The position numbers and the translations under genes are program-made. Under the pieces are notes generated by a model. That model saw only the letters and a list, made by a program, of their open reading frames with translations, was not told the origin of the DNA and did no database searches. Shown piece by piece: positions 28,097-36,962 of a DNA stretch of 64,000 bases. The stretch lies in assembly GCF_003368325.1 (NCBI RefSeq), contig NZ_CP031467.1:4030001-4094000 (forward strand), written 5' to 3'. This DNA comes from Paraburkholderia caffeinilytica (GTDB lineage: Bacteria > Pseudomonadota > Gammaproteobacteria > Burkholderiales > Burkholderiaceae). How positions within the stretch are numbered: the stretch's first letter is position 1; every line of letters starts with the position of its first letter.

Positions 28097-29211
28097 ATGC
28101 CTGTACGGGCAGACCGGATCAGGCAGATGACGCCGTGCTGGCGTGCCTGCCCGACGACGCGTCGGTCCGGGAGCTGATGCGGCCGTTCGCGCCGCTGCTC
28201 GACGACGCGGATGTGACCGAACTCGTCATCAACCGGCCGCAGCGCGTGCTGATCGAGACACATCGCGGCTGGCATGGACACGATTACCGCGAGCTCGATT
28301 TCGAGCGCCTGATGTCGTTTGCGGTGGCGGTGGCCACGCTCACGAACCAGGAGGTTTCAGCCCTGCATCCCGTGCTCTCGGCACTGCTGCCGGGAGACGC
28401 ACGGATCCAGATCGTAGTGCCGCCGGTTGTGCCGCCGCGCACGGTCTCGATCACAATCCGTCGGCCGTCTGCGGACGAAAAGACCATCGACACGTACCGT
28501 GACGAGGGACTGTTCGACGAGACGGTATGGCATCGCCCGAATGGGCTCGACGCAGCGTTGCCCGCGCTACGGCCTAGGGATAGCAGACTCGTGCAGTGCC
28601 TGGAGGCACGGGATTGGGGCGCATTCTTTGAACTGGCCGTCACCGGGCGGCTGAACATAGCGATCGTCGGTAACACGGGTTCTGGCAAGACCAGTTTCAT
28701 AAAAACCCTTACCCGGTTTATCCCGCGGACCGAACGGATCGTGACGATCGAGGATGTCCGCGAGCTTTTTATCCGGCACATCGAAAACTGTGTGCACCTG
28801 CTGTACAGCAAGGGCGGTCAAGGTCAGGCGCGCGTCACGCCTGCCGATCTGATCGCGAGCACGATGCGCATGCGCCCGGATCGCGTGCTGCTGGCCGAGC
28901 TGCGCGGCGCTGAAGCCTACGACTTCCTCAAGCTTCTGACGACAGGGCACACCGGTTCGATTACGAGCTATCACGCCTCGAATGCGACGGTCGCGATTGA
29001 ACGCTTTGCACTGATGGCGAAGGAACACCCCGAGGCTGCGGCCTATGACGATGCCGCGCTGAAGCGTTTGCTTTTTCTCACCATCGATATCGTCGCGCAC
29101 ATGGAAGCGCAGCCGATTTTCAGCGGGGCAGGTGAGCAGACCGGCAAGCGTTGGGGCATGACCGAAATCTGGTTCGATCCGGTTCGTAGAGTCCGCACGG
29201 CGTTTGCGTAG
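28093..29211 (+). CDS. virB11: VirB11-like secretion ATPase
   Basis: A 372-residue hexameric ATPase of the VirB11/GspE family. The N-terminal domain spans about 1-165. Walker A is VGNTGSGKTSF (about residue 195), the Asp box is VTIEDVREL, Walker B is LLAELRGAEAY and the His box is TTGHTGSITSYHAS. Together with VirB4 and VirD4 it drives pilus formation and DNA transfer. It overlaps virB10 by four bases. Confidence 0.95.
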   Translation: MNACTGRPDQADDAVLACLPDDASVRELMRPFAPLLDDADVTELVINRPQRVLIETHRGWHGHDYRELDFERLMSFAVAVATLTNQEVSALHPVLSALLPGDARIQIVVPPVVPPRTVSITIRRPSADEKTIDTYRDEGLFDETVWHRPNGLDAALPALRPRDSRLVQCLEARDWGAFFELAVTGRLNIAIVGNTGSGKTSFIKTLTRFIPRTERIVTIEDVRELFIRHIENCVHLLYSKGGQGQARVTPADLIASTMRMRPDRVLLAELRGAEAYDFLKLLTTGHTGSITSYHASNATVAIERFALMAKEHPEAAAYDDAALKRLLFLTIDIVAHMEAQPIFSGAGEQTGKRWGMTEIWFDPVRRVRTAFA

Positions 29212-29223
29212 GAGAGAACGGTC

Positions 29224-29598
29224 ATGGTGAAGCTATCTCTTTTCATCGCCCAACAAGTGCGAACCGCCGTCGTCACGGTGACCGTACTGGCAATCCTACT
29301 CGGAGGTTTGGCCGCCGCTCTCTGGCTGGCGTCGTTCTTCCTGTACGCGAGCCTGCGGATGAATCCCTTGCATGCCGGTCTGTGGGGGTGGCTCGACGCG
29401 GCACTCGCGAGGCACGACGGTTTGATACCGAATGCCGGACGGCGATTGGCCGGTGCGGCGCTCTTCGGCGTTCTGCTGGCGTTCGGTGGGCCGGCTTTTG
29501 GCCTGTATGCCCTGTGGGAGCGGTCCGGCCAGCGACGTCTCTATGGCAGTGCGCGGTTTGCCAGCGACGCGGAAATCCGCGATGCGGGGCTGCTATGA
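29224..29598 (+). CDS. virD4: VirD4 N-terminal membrane part (split gene)
   Basis: A 124-residue protein with two membrane helices (about 15-45 and 75-97) and a short soluble end reading RRLYGSARFASDAEIRDAGLL in pieces (RLYGSARFAS, DAEIRDAGLL). In VirD4/TraG coupling proteins this sequence leads straight on into the ATPase domain. Here it meets a TGA that overlaps the start of the next frame (ATGA at 29595-29598). So it is the membrane anchor of the coupling protein, made as a separate chain or fused by recoding. It is 12 bases after virB11 and in the same operon. Confidence 0.75.
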   Translation: MVKLSLFIAQQVRTAVVTVTVLAILLGGLAAALWLASFFLYASLRMNPLHAGLWGWLDAALARHDGLIPNAGRRLAGAALFGVLLAFGGPAFGLYALWERSGQRRLYGSARFASDAEIRDAGLL

Positions 29599-31334
29599 GC
29601 ACACTCGTAAGCATGGATTCGATGCCTGCCATTGTCGTTGGTGTTTGGCGTGGGCGTTATCTGCGCTTTACCGGTCAGCAGTTCGTCTTGCTGGCGGCGC
29701 CCGCGCGTTCGGGCAAGGGCGTTGGCATTGTGATCCCGAATCTGCTCAGTTTCCCCGATTCGGTGGTGGTGCTCGACGTCAAGCAGGAAAACTACGCCAT
29801 TACCGCAGGCTTCAGGCATGCATACGGGCAGGACGTCTATCTGTTCAACCCGTTCGCGGAAGATGGTCGCACGCATCGGTACAACCCTCTTTCGGCGATC
29901 TCGGATGGATTGTTCCGAGTTGGTGAAATTCTCGCGATTGGTTACGCCCTCTATCCGCCGGGTGGACATGACGATTTCTGGAAGGATCAGGCGAGGAACC
30001 TGTTTCTTGGCATCGTGCTGCTGCTGTGCGAGTGGCGTGATGCGCGCCGCGCTGGCAAGGGAGCGTCGACTCCGGATTATCCGGTCACAATGGGAGAGGT
30101 GTTGCGGCAGTCTTCGGGTAATGGCATGCCAGTGAAAGCCTACCTTCAGCGGGCACTCGTTCAGCATCGTAGTCTGCTGACTGGGCCGTGTATCGATGCG
30201 CTGAATCGTTTTCTCTCGAACGACGAAAAGGTGCTGGCCAGCATTCTCGCGACTTTCAATGCGCCGCTGACGATCTGGGCCATTCCCATCGTCGACGCTG
30301 CGACGAGCGCCAACGACTTCGATCTGCGTGATGTGCGCAAACGCCGCATGTCGGTCTATATCGGCATCACGCCCGACCACCTGTCGGAGGCTGCGCTGCT
30401 CGTAAATCTCGTGTTTTCGCAACTCGTCAATCTCAATACGAAGCAGTTGCCCGAGTCTGATCCAACGCTGAAATTCCAGTGCTTGGTCCTGCTCGACGAA
30501 ATGACGGCGATCGGGAAAATCCACATCATTGCGCGGGCGGTTGCCTACATGTCGGGCTATAACCTGCGCCTGCTGTCTATCGTCCAGTCGATCGCGCAAC
30601 TCGAATCTGTCTACGGCCGGGCCGATGCACGCACCTTCGTCACCAATCACGCGATGCAGATTCTCTACGCGCCGCGTGAGCAGAAGGATGCGAACGACTA
30701 TTCCGAGATGCTCGGCACGTTTACCGATCAGTCACGCAGCGTCAGCCGCTCGAACGCGATCTTCGGTGGTCGCGGTGGATCGAGCGAAAGCGTGTCCGAG
30801 CAGCGCCGGCCACTCCTGCTGCCGCAGGAACTGAAGGAACTGGGGCGCGAAAAGGAAATCATCGTGCTCGAAAACACCAAGCCGATCCTGGCCGACAAGA
30901 TCTGCTACTGGCGCGATCCCGAGTTTGTCTCGCGCGTGATGGCGGCACCCTCGGTGCCAACCATGAATCTGGCGCGCTTCAGCATCGTGGTCGAACGACG
31001 GCTGCGCGAGCTGCGGACAGACGAGATCGATTCGGAAGGCACCGGGCTCATCAATCCAGCGGCCGAGTATCTGGAAGTGTTGCAGGCATGGGATCCTCGC
31101 GATCTCCCGCCGAGCCTCGATGACATCAGTGAAGACGATGCCGTGGCGTATGTGGAGCGGCATTTTATGCTGCTTGGTGTGCCCGAGGAAAGGGTCCGGA
31201 AGGCGACCCGCCGCCTGTCGGTTGCCGATCTCGATGCGGCGGAGCTTTCCTCAATTGAACCATCACGACCCTGCCGGACGTCTGCGCGGCGGGTACCCTC
31301 AAATGTTGTGCCGATCCAGGGAGGCGGGCGATGA
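29595..31334 (+). CDS. virD4: VirD4-like type IV coupling ATPase, cytoplasmic part
   Basis: A 579-residue TraG/TraD/VirD4-family ATPase that recruits the relaxase-DNA complex to the channel. Walker A is APARSGKGVGIVIPN (about residue 37). The following VVVLDVKQENY and NPFAEDGRTHRYNPL are hallmark VirD4 segments, and Walker B is VLLDEMTAIGK. It has no membrane helix of its own; the anchor is the preceding 124-residue frame. The join is a 4-base ATGA overlap. The next gene also overlaps it by four bases. Confidence 0.9.
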   Translation: MSTLVSMDSMPAIVVGVWRGRYLRFTGQQFVLLAAPARSGKGVGIVIPNLLSFPDSVVVLDVKQENYAITAGFRHAYGQDVYLFNPFAEDGRTHRYNPLSAISDGLFRVGEILAIGYALYPPGGHDDFWKDQARNLFLGIVLLLCEWRDARRAGKGASTPDYPVTMGEVLRQSSGNGMPVKAYLQRALVQHRSLLTGPCIDALNRFLSNDEKVLASILATFNAPLTIWAIPIVDAATSANDFDLRDVRKRRMSVYIGITPDHLSEAALLVNLVFSQLVNLNTKQLPESDPTLKFQCLVLLDEMTAIGKIHIIARAVAYMSGYNLRLLSIVQSIAQLESVYGRADARTFVTNHAMQILYAPREQKDANDYSEMLGTFTDQSRSVSRSNAIFGGRGGSSESVSEQRRPLLLPQELKELGREKEIIVLENTKPILADKICYWRDPEFVSRVMAAPSVPTMNLARFSIVVERRLRELRTDEIDSEGTGLINPAAEYLEVLQAWDPRDLPPSLDDISEDDAVAYVERHFMLLGVPEERVRKATRRLSVADLDAAELSSIEPSRPCRTSARRVPSNVVPIQGGGR

Positions 31335-33202
31335 ACGCACCACATGTAGATGAGGCTGCGCGCGCACGCGCGGCGCTGGCGGTGATTCCTGCGGACGATT
31401 ACGGCACATGGGTGGACATGGCGTTCGCGCTCAAGCAGGGATTCGGCGACGAGGGCTTCGAGATCTGGGATGAGTGGAGCCGCACCGCGGGTAACTATAA
31501 CGAACGCGCGGCCCACACCACGTGGCGCTCAGCCGATGCGTCGGGCGGCAAGACCCTTGCTTCGTTGTTCTGGCTCGCGCGCCAGCACGGTTTCGATCTG
31601 AAGCGCTCGCACTACCCGGACCGGATGGCAACTGCGCCTGTGCTTTCCACTGAAGTGCTCGAGCGGCGCACGCGCGAAGAAGAACGCAGGCGCGCCCGTC
31701 ATGTCGCGGTGGCCCGCGAGGCGGACGCACTCTGGCAGTGGTCGCGTCCAGTGGGGCCGCAGCATCCTTACTTGACGCGCAAGCGTCTCGATCCGGTCGA
31801 GACCTTACGTGAGCTGGATGCGCACGAGTTGCGCGCGCTCCTTGGATACGCACCAATGAGCGAGGAAGAGCCGCTGGTGGGGCGCGTCCTGATTGTGCCG
31901 GTCTGGATCGATGCGATCTCCACGCTGGAACTGATCGACGAGCACGGCCGGAAATCATCGCTGGCGGGGGGCGTGAAGAAGGGTGGGTACTGGACCACTG
32001 GATCGGTGCCGACACCGGACGAGGCATCTGCGCCGATCCTGATCGGTGAGGGCATGGCGACGGCTCTGTCCACATACCGTGCGACGGGCTGGTTTGCAGC
32101 AGCGGCACTTTCGAGTGGGAATCTGGGCCAGGTGGCCGCCTCCTTGCGCGAGCGGTTTCCCGATAGCGATCTGATAGTGCTTGGCGAACTGGGGCGGGGT
32201 GACGCGGATGCGCGGCGGGCGGCAGAAGACGCAATGGCGCATCTGGCCTGGCCAGTATTTGCCAAAGACACGTGTATCAACGGGAAGGTGCCGAACGATT
32301 TCAGCGACATGGCGATACTGTCGGGTTTCGATGCCGTGGGCGACCATCTGCGTGAAGTGGCCTTGCAGTCCCTTGGGAGAGCGAACAGATTGCGGGATAC
32401 GGGTGTCGTGTCCGACGTGCAGGTGAGTGAGATGGATGAACGGATTAAGGAGGGAGAAATGGGGCGCTCTAAAGAGAACCCGGTGGACGACACCGAAGGC
32501 AGTCATCGTCATCAGTCATCGGAGCGCAGCGTGCCGAAACAGGCGGTGCCCGAATCTACTGAACCGCCTGCGTCCGATGGGCCGACTGTGCCGATCGTCC
32601 CCACGGCCGCTGAATCTCTGGGCATGGACTCTTCTGCGAAGACTCCGCCCCCTGCCGCTTCGCCACGGTTTGCGCCGACGCGTGCGCCGGTCGGCGAGCC
32701 ATTGTTTGGATTGGGTGACGTTCCCAATGAGATGAAGGCACTGGCCGGGCAACGGTTCGGCATACCGCTCAGGATGGGAACGCCGCGCGAGAACGGCGGG
32801 CCGTACCGTGGTGAAGTGTTCAACACCGAGCACTACCTGATCCAGGAGGTCGCGACGCGCAGCGTCGTGTTCCACCGGAAGGACCAGATGGCGTTCATCT
32901 CCGAGCGTCTGAAATGGATGGACGGGAACGCACGGTTGAACGGCTCCGAGGTGCAGGTCGGGTATGACGGCGATCGACCGAAGGTCTATCCGTGGGATCG
33001 TGCGCGCGATCTGCTGGAACGGACGGTCGGTTCGCTGAAGAAGTCTGCACGTGAACTGAATTTCAGTCCGAATCTCGAGACGATGCTCGATCAGCTGCAG
33101 GCGAGATCGTGGGCACGGATTAGAGAGGCACGCGCCGCTGCACTGGAGAAGTCGAAGGAACACACATCGTCGCTTGAACCGGCTGCAGACCCTGATCGGT
33201 AG
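31331..33202 (+). CDS. PriCT_2/Toprim primase-like conjugation protein with KfrB-like tail
   Basis: A 623-residue multidomain protein. Residues about 1-85 fit PriCT_2 (TWVDMAFALKQGF, then DEWSRTAGNYNE). About 130-350 is a DUF7146/Toprim-type primase region with ILIGEGMATALSTY and LIVLGELGRGDADARRA; the second is where a Toprim DxD pair would be, but E and D stand there instead. A low-complexity Pro/Ser linker follows, and the last 150 residues (GPYRGEVFNTEHYLIQEV in pieces) resemble KfrB or similar plasmid regions. It probably aids replication or strand synthesis of transferred DNA. Domain names are by pattern only. Confidence 0.7.
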   Translation: MNAPHVDEAARARAALAVIPADDYGTWVDMAFALKQGFGDEGFEIWDEWSRTAGNYNERAAHTTWRSADASGGKTLASLFWLARQHGFDLKRSHYPDRMATAPVLSTEVLERRTREEERRRARHVAVAREADALWQWSRPVGPQHPYLTRKRLDPVETLRELDAHELRALLGYAPMSEEEPLVGRVLIVPVWIDAISTLELIDEHGRKSSLAGGVKKGGYWTTGSVPTPDEASAPILIGEGMATALSTYRATGWFAAAALSSGNLGQVAASLRERFPDSDLIVLGELGRGDADARRAAEDAMAHLAWPVFAKDTCINGKVPNDFSDMAILSGFDAVGDHLREVALQSLGRANRLRDTGVVSDVQVSEMDERIKEGEMGRSKENPVDDTEGSHRHQSSERSVPKQAVPESTEPPASDGPTVPIVPTAAESLGMDSSAKTPPPAASPRFAPTRAPVGEPLFGLGDVPNEMKALAGQRFGIPLRMGTPRENGGPYRGEVFNTEHYLIQEVATRSVVFHRKDQMAFISERLKWMDGNARLNGSEVQVGYDGDRPKVYPWDRARDLLERTVGSLKKSARELNFSPNLETMLDQLQARSWARIREARAAALEKSKEHTSSLEPAADPDR

Positions 33203-33261
33203 CCTATCGCGGTCGCGGTGTTCATTTGCAAAACCTGCCCTGAACAGTATGAGGTTGCATC

Positions 33262-34791
33262 ATGTCACAGACATCTTCGGCGCAGTATTCTGATCCGGTT
33301 ATCAATGTGATCGAGGAGGATGTGCCGGGCGTGAGTAACGCAGCAGCTCCGTCAAGCGGTAATGGCCGTGATGAGGCATTGAATTCGGCCGCAATGGAAG
33401 CGTTGTCGGCACGGCGTCGACGAGAGTTCGATGCGGCGCGGACGAGGCTGCGTGATCAGGCGACTCGCGTCGACGCCGGGGCATTGCGGCAACCCGGAGT
33501 AAGAGCGGTCGCTGATGTGCCGCTGCGGCATACCGGTACGGGCCGGGTGCCGATCGAACAACCACCGGAGCGTGTCCGCAAACGGTATCTGCGCGCGGGC
33601 AACCAGTACTTCCTGAAGGAGGCACCGTATCAGCTCGCTTTCGAGGATCTGGGGCCATACCTTGTTACCGAGCACAACCGGCCGGACGTGGTGGAGTCGA
33701 TGGTCGATATGGCGCATGCCAAATCGTGGCAACGCATCCGCGTTTCGGGACACGAGGTGTTCCGTAGCGAGGTGTGGCTGCAGGCCACACTGCTCGGGAT
33801 CGAGGTGAGCGGCTACGAGCCAAAGGCGGCGGATCTGGCTCGCCTCGCCGACGCCCGGCAGGCGCGGCTGAACAATCGCATTGAAGCTGGTCTGAAGGTA
33901 GAGCCAACAGCTGTCGCTGGCTCGAGAGGGAGCGCAGATGAACGTTATGCAGAGTCGCCATCGTCGCAGGCGCGTGCGCGCGCCGCTTCGGATGACGCTC
34001 CTGCTGGGCCTGCGCGTAAGGAGAGCCCAGCTCTGCCGCCTGTTCCGGTAAGCCGGAATACTACGAATGACGAGCCGGACGCGCCACGGCGGTACACCGG
34101 GGAACTGCGCGAACATGGAGGCGCGCCGTATCAGCACAACCCGGCGCGCAGCGACTCTTACTACGTGGTGTTCCGCGACGAGGCGGGCGCCGATCATGTG
34201 GTGTGGGGCGTGGATCTCGAGCGCGCTGTTCTTGAATCGCAGGCCGCGATCGGACAGCAGGTGACGCTAGAAAACCTCGGCAAGCGCCTCGTGACGGTCA
34301 AGGTGCCGATTCTGGACGGTGACGGTGTCGTGGTGGGCGAGGAAGAGAAAGACGTGCACCGGAACACGTGGCAGGTGGATGTCGTGCAGCGTGGACGAGT
34401 GGCTTCTCAGGCTACCTCGCGAGCCGAAACGCTGTCGGGCGATGGGGCTCAACCGCATGCAGGCCAGCATGTTCAGCCCGCCGCAGAGTCTGTGTCGCAG
34501 CGTCATCGTGGCGCGCAGCGGGGAAATGATGGGGGCGTGCTACACCTAGCTGTCCTGACCGCTGCGATGCGGGAACAAGGTTTTAGCGAGCGGTCCATTT
34601 CCCGTGTGCAGCAGCATGCCGCACGCATGCTGGATGCTTTCGGGAAGGAGGATATCCCGGTGCCGGCGCCAAAAGTCTTTGATGCAAAAGCGCCTTCGGG
34701 CCGTGATCGTCGGATGCGCGCGGTTGCTGAGTGTACATCTGCTCGCGAAGTCGAGCGGGTGCCGGCCGACCCGTCAGTTCCGGCACGTTAG
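33262..34791 (+). CDS. LPD7-domain conjugation-associated protein
   Basis: A 509-residue protein. The segment about 110-195 (KRYLRAGNQYFLKEAP, then FEDLGPYLVTEHNRPD and SWQRIRVSGHEVFRSEVWLQA in pieces) matches the LPD7 domain, which is usually attached to the C-terminus of conjugative relaxases. A second beta-rich region (about 290-370) contains YYVVFRDEAGADHVVWGVDLE, resembling the KfrB/antirestriction-associated type. The rest is disordered linker. Here it is a separate protein 470 bases away from the relaxase gene, likely a relaxosome or polyvalent accessory protein. No catalytic motif is visible. Confidence 0.7.
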   Translation: MSQTSSAQYSDPVINVIEEDVPGVSNAAAPSSGNGRDEALNSAAMEALSARRRREFDAARTRLRDQATRVDAGALRQPGVRAVADVPLRHTGTGRVPIEQPPERVRKRYLRAGNQYFLKEAPYQLAFEDLGPYLVTEHNRPDVVESMVDMAHAKSWQRIRVSGHEVFRSEVWLQATLLGIEVSGYEPKAADLARLADARQARLNNRIEAGLKVEPTAVAGSRGSADERYAESPSSQARARAASDDAPAGPARKESPALPPVPVSRNTTNDEPDAPRRYTGELREHGGAPYQHNPARSDSYYVVFRDEAGADHVVWGVDLERAVLESQAAIGQQVTLENLGKRLVTVKVPILDGDGVVVGEEEKDVHRNTWQVDVVQRGRVASQATSRAETLSGDGAQPHAGQHVQPAAESVSQRHRGAQRGNDGGVLHLAVLTAAMREQGFSERSISRVQQHAARMLDAFGKEDIPVPAPKVFDAKAPSGRDRRMRAVAECTSAREVERVPADPSVPAR

Positions 34792-34799
34792 GGTGTGTC

Positions 34800-35333
34800 G
34801 TGAGAGTCCGTGAGCGCCTGTGTGTCGAGCTGGGCGCGATCAGGCCGCGCTGGGATGCCTGGTGCACGCGCCGTGGCGTGACGGCTGGCGACGGCGTGCG
34901 ACAGTTGATTGCTGCCGCGGTCAACGCAGGGCTTGGCGATCAACCTGTCGCGATCGAATCTGCACTCGTCCAGGCGATAGTCGGAGAATCGCGCAGTAGG
35001 ATCGAAATCCGGTTGACCGTCGCAGAGCGGAATGCCGTGGAGTTGCGCGCCGCAACGTGGGGCCTGAACAGCAATCGGTGGATCGTGGCGCTGGTCCGTG
35101 CGCAGTTGTCGCGGGAGCCGCAATTGGGCGAACAGGAGATGAATTTGCTGTCAGCGTCGAACCTGCAACTCGCTGCCATCAGCCGGACGTTGGGCCAACT
35201 TATGCGCGGTGGTGGAGCGGAACTCACGTTCCAGGATCGAGCTGATTTTGGGGGCATCCGGGAACAGATTGACGCGCATCTGCGTGCTGTCGCTGGTGTG
35301 ATTCGCGCGAATCTCGACCGATGGAGCCGGTGA
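34800..35333 (+). CDS. MobC-like relaxosome accessory protein
   Basis: A 177-residue protein starting at GTG 34800, eight bases after the LPD7 gene. The middle reads RIEIRLTVAERNAVELRAA (about 63-81), a ribbon-helix-helix-like pattern seen in MobC/TraJ relaxosome proteins, followed by SASNLQLAAISRTLGQLMR. It ends one base before the relaxase gene. Such proteins bind oriT and help the relaxase nick. An alternative upstream start would read through the preceding gene and is not supported. Confidence 0.72.
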   Translation: MRVRERLCVELGAIRPRWDAWCTRRGVTAGDGVRQLIAAAVNAGLGDQPVAIESALVQAIVGESRSRIEIRLTVAERNAVELRAATWGLNSNRWIVALVRAQLSREPQLGEQEMNLLSASNLQLAAISRTLGQLMRGGGAELTFQDRADFGGIREQIDAHLRAVAGVIRANLDRWSR

Positions 35334-35334
35334 C

Positions 35335-36348
35335 ATGCCCTATCCGAAAATCTACGTCGACGCGATGCTCCTGAACTGGGGTGATCGGCTATTTCACGAA
35401 CCTTTCTGGCATGCAAAGGCGTCCCGGCGCTCACGGGCGGCCATGCGGGATGAGGCAGCGCGCATGCGCTGCCAACTGGCCCGAACGCTAAAGCGTACCC
35501 CGGAGGTGATGGTCAAGATCACCAACAAGGCGTCCAGTGCCCAAGGAATAAGAGCTGTACGTCGGCATCTTCGTTACATCTCGCGTAACGGCCGGGTCGA
35601 TCTGGAAGATCAGAACGGCGACAAAATTGTCGGCATCGATGCGCTACGCGACCTCACGAAAACCTGGCAGCTTGGCGGATGGGGAATACCGGACAACAGT
35701 ACTCGCCGCGAAGTATTCAATATCCTTCTGTCGATGCCGCCGGAAACGAATCGGCAGGCCGTGCGCGATGCGGCGCGTGATTTTGCGGCGCTAGAGTTTG
35801 GCGATGGACGCGCGTATGTCTTTGCTGCGCACGATGATGAGGCCCATCCGCATGTGCATTTGAGTGTGCAGGTGCGGGGACCGGACGGGCGTCGGTTGAA
35901 TCCACGTCACAAGGATCTTCAGCGATGGCGTGAATACTTCGCCGAGCAACTTCGGGCGCATGGTGTTGACGCGAACGCCACCTCTCGGCGAACCCGAGGC
36001 GTCACACAAAGGTATCCCAAACCTGCAGTCGTGCACATGATGGAACGCGGCGAGACGCCGAGTTTCTGGCGGCTCCTTCCTACCGATGTGCAACGCGAGG
36101 CGGGTTGGGTTGCACACGGTGGGGTGTTTGCCGCATGGCGCGAGGTTGCCTACGCGATGGCGACGTCTGGCGCGCGCGGGGATCGTGAGATGGCAGTTGA
36201 GATGGCTTATTTCGTTGGCGCCATGCCGGTACAGCGGGACAGGCCTGTGGCGGAACGAGAGCGAATTACCGGACCAGAGCGGCTGGATCGCAGGGTACGG
36301 GGAAGCGACGGTCGTTCGAACCAAGTCGAGCCGGATGTGGAACGCTGA
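35335..36348 (+). CDS. VirD2/MobP-type relaxase
   Basis: A 337-residue relaxase that would nick oriT and pilot the strand into the recipient. The histidine metal-binding motif HPHVHLSVQ (about residues 180-188) is preceded by VFAAHDDEA, typical of the Relaxase family. The motif I Tyr is not obvious in the conventional position; YVDAMLLNWG at the N-terminus or HLRYISRNGR (about 80) are candidates. There is no helicase or primase domain. It overlaps none of its neighbours but follows mobC by one base. oriT was not located by sequence. Confidence 0.85.
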   Translation: MPYPKIYVDAMLLNWGDRLFHEPFWHAKASRRSRAAMRDEAARMRCQLARTLKRTPEVMVKITNKASSAQGIRAVRRHLRYISRNGRVDLEDQNGDKIVGIDALRDLTKTWQLGGWGIPDNSTRREVFNILLSMPPETNRQAVRDAARDFAALEFGDGRAYVFAAHDDEAHPHVHLSVQVRGPDGRRLNPRHKDLQRWREYFAEQLRAHGVDANATSRRTRGVTQRYPKPAVVHMMERGETPSFWRLLPTDVQREAGWVAHGGVFAAWREVAYAMATSGARGDREMAVEMAYFVGAMPVQRDRPVAERERITGPERLDRRVRGSDGRSNQVEPDVER

Positions 36349-36533
36349 TCAGCGGAGATGATGATGGGCATCCTGTATACGGACAGAGGCGCAGACAGCA
36401 CCGATTCGCATAGGGAACTGATCCTCCTCCGTGGGAACCAGTCAGATGACTCGAGGACCTTGTTTCAAGGTGTGGTGCGTGGACTGCGGGGCGGCGCGAA
36501 TATAGGACGCCGGTGCGGAAGGCTAACCGCCGC

Positions 36534-36962
36534 TTAGCGATCGGCGAGCCACGCCGGCCCAGCTTTGAAGGACGCGAACAGCACAATTGCCATAGCAATC
36601 AGGAGGACCGGGAGGGTGTAAAGTGCCACGGGAAAGAACAATGCCAGCTGCAATGCTGAACCGCCTAGTCCGTGGACAAGGTCCGTTTCACGGATGTTTT
36701 CATAGACCATCCAGACAATGAGGACGATGCTTAAAACGACGAGAACGAGTCCATCATTAATGGAAGCATGATTGCGTACGCCGCTTGCATAGAAATAGAA
36801 TCCCAGCCAAATGAGGTTGATCGCGAGTGCCGCCAGCCAGAATGCGCGAAGCGTGAAAAAGCGATGTCCAAAACGGCGACGGCAGTGGCGGCTGAATAAC
36901 TGGATACATTTCACAAGGCCAATCAAGGCGCCTACTGTAACGGCACATTTCAGGATTTCCAC
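36534..36962 (-). CDS. Small integral membrane protein of unknown function
   Basis: A 142-residue protein with four predicted membrane helices separated by short loops (TLRAFWLAALAINLIWLGFYFY, LVLVVLSIVLIVWMVYEN and others, shown as pieces). The start is GTG at 36962 with GAGGAG seven bases upstream; the longer frame is rejected because it lacks this signal. It is convergent with the relaxase operon. Possibly an entry-exclusion or immunity protein of the element, but this is location-based guesswork. Confidence 0.6.
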   Translation of the reverse strand: MEILKCAVTVGALIGLVKCIQLFSRHCRRRFGHRFFTLRAFWLAALAINLIWLGFYFYASGVRNHASINDGLVLVVLSIVLIVWMVYENIRETDLVHGLGGSALQLALFFPVALYTLPVLLIAMAIVLFASFKAGPAWLADR

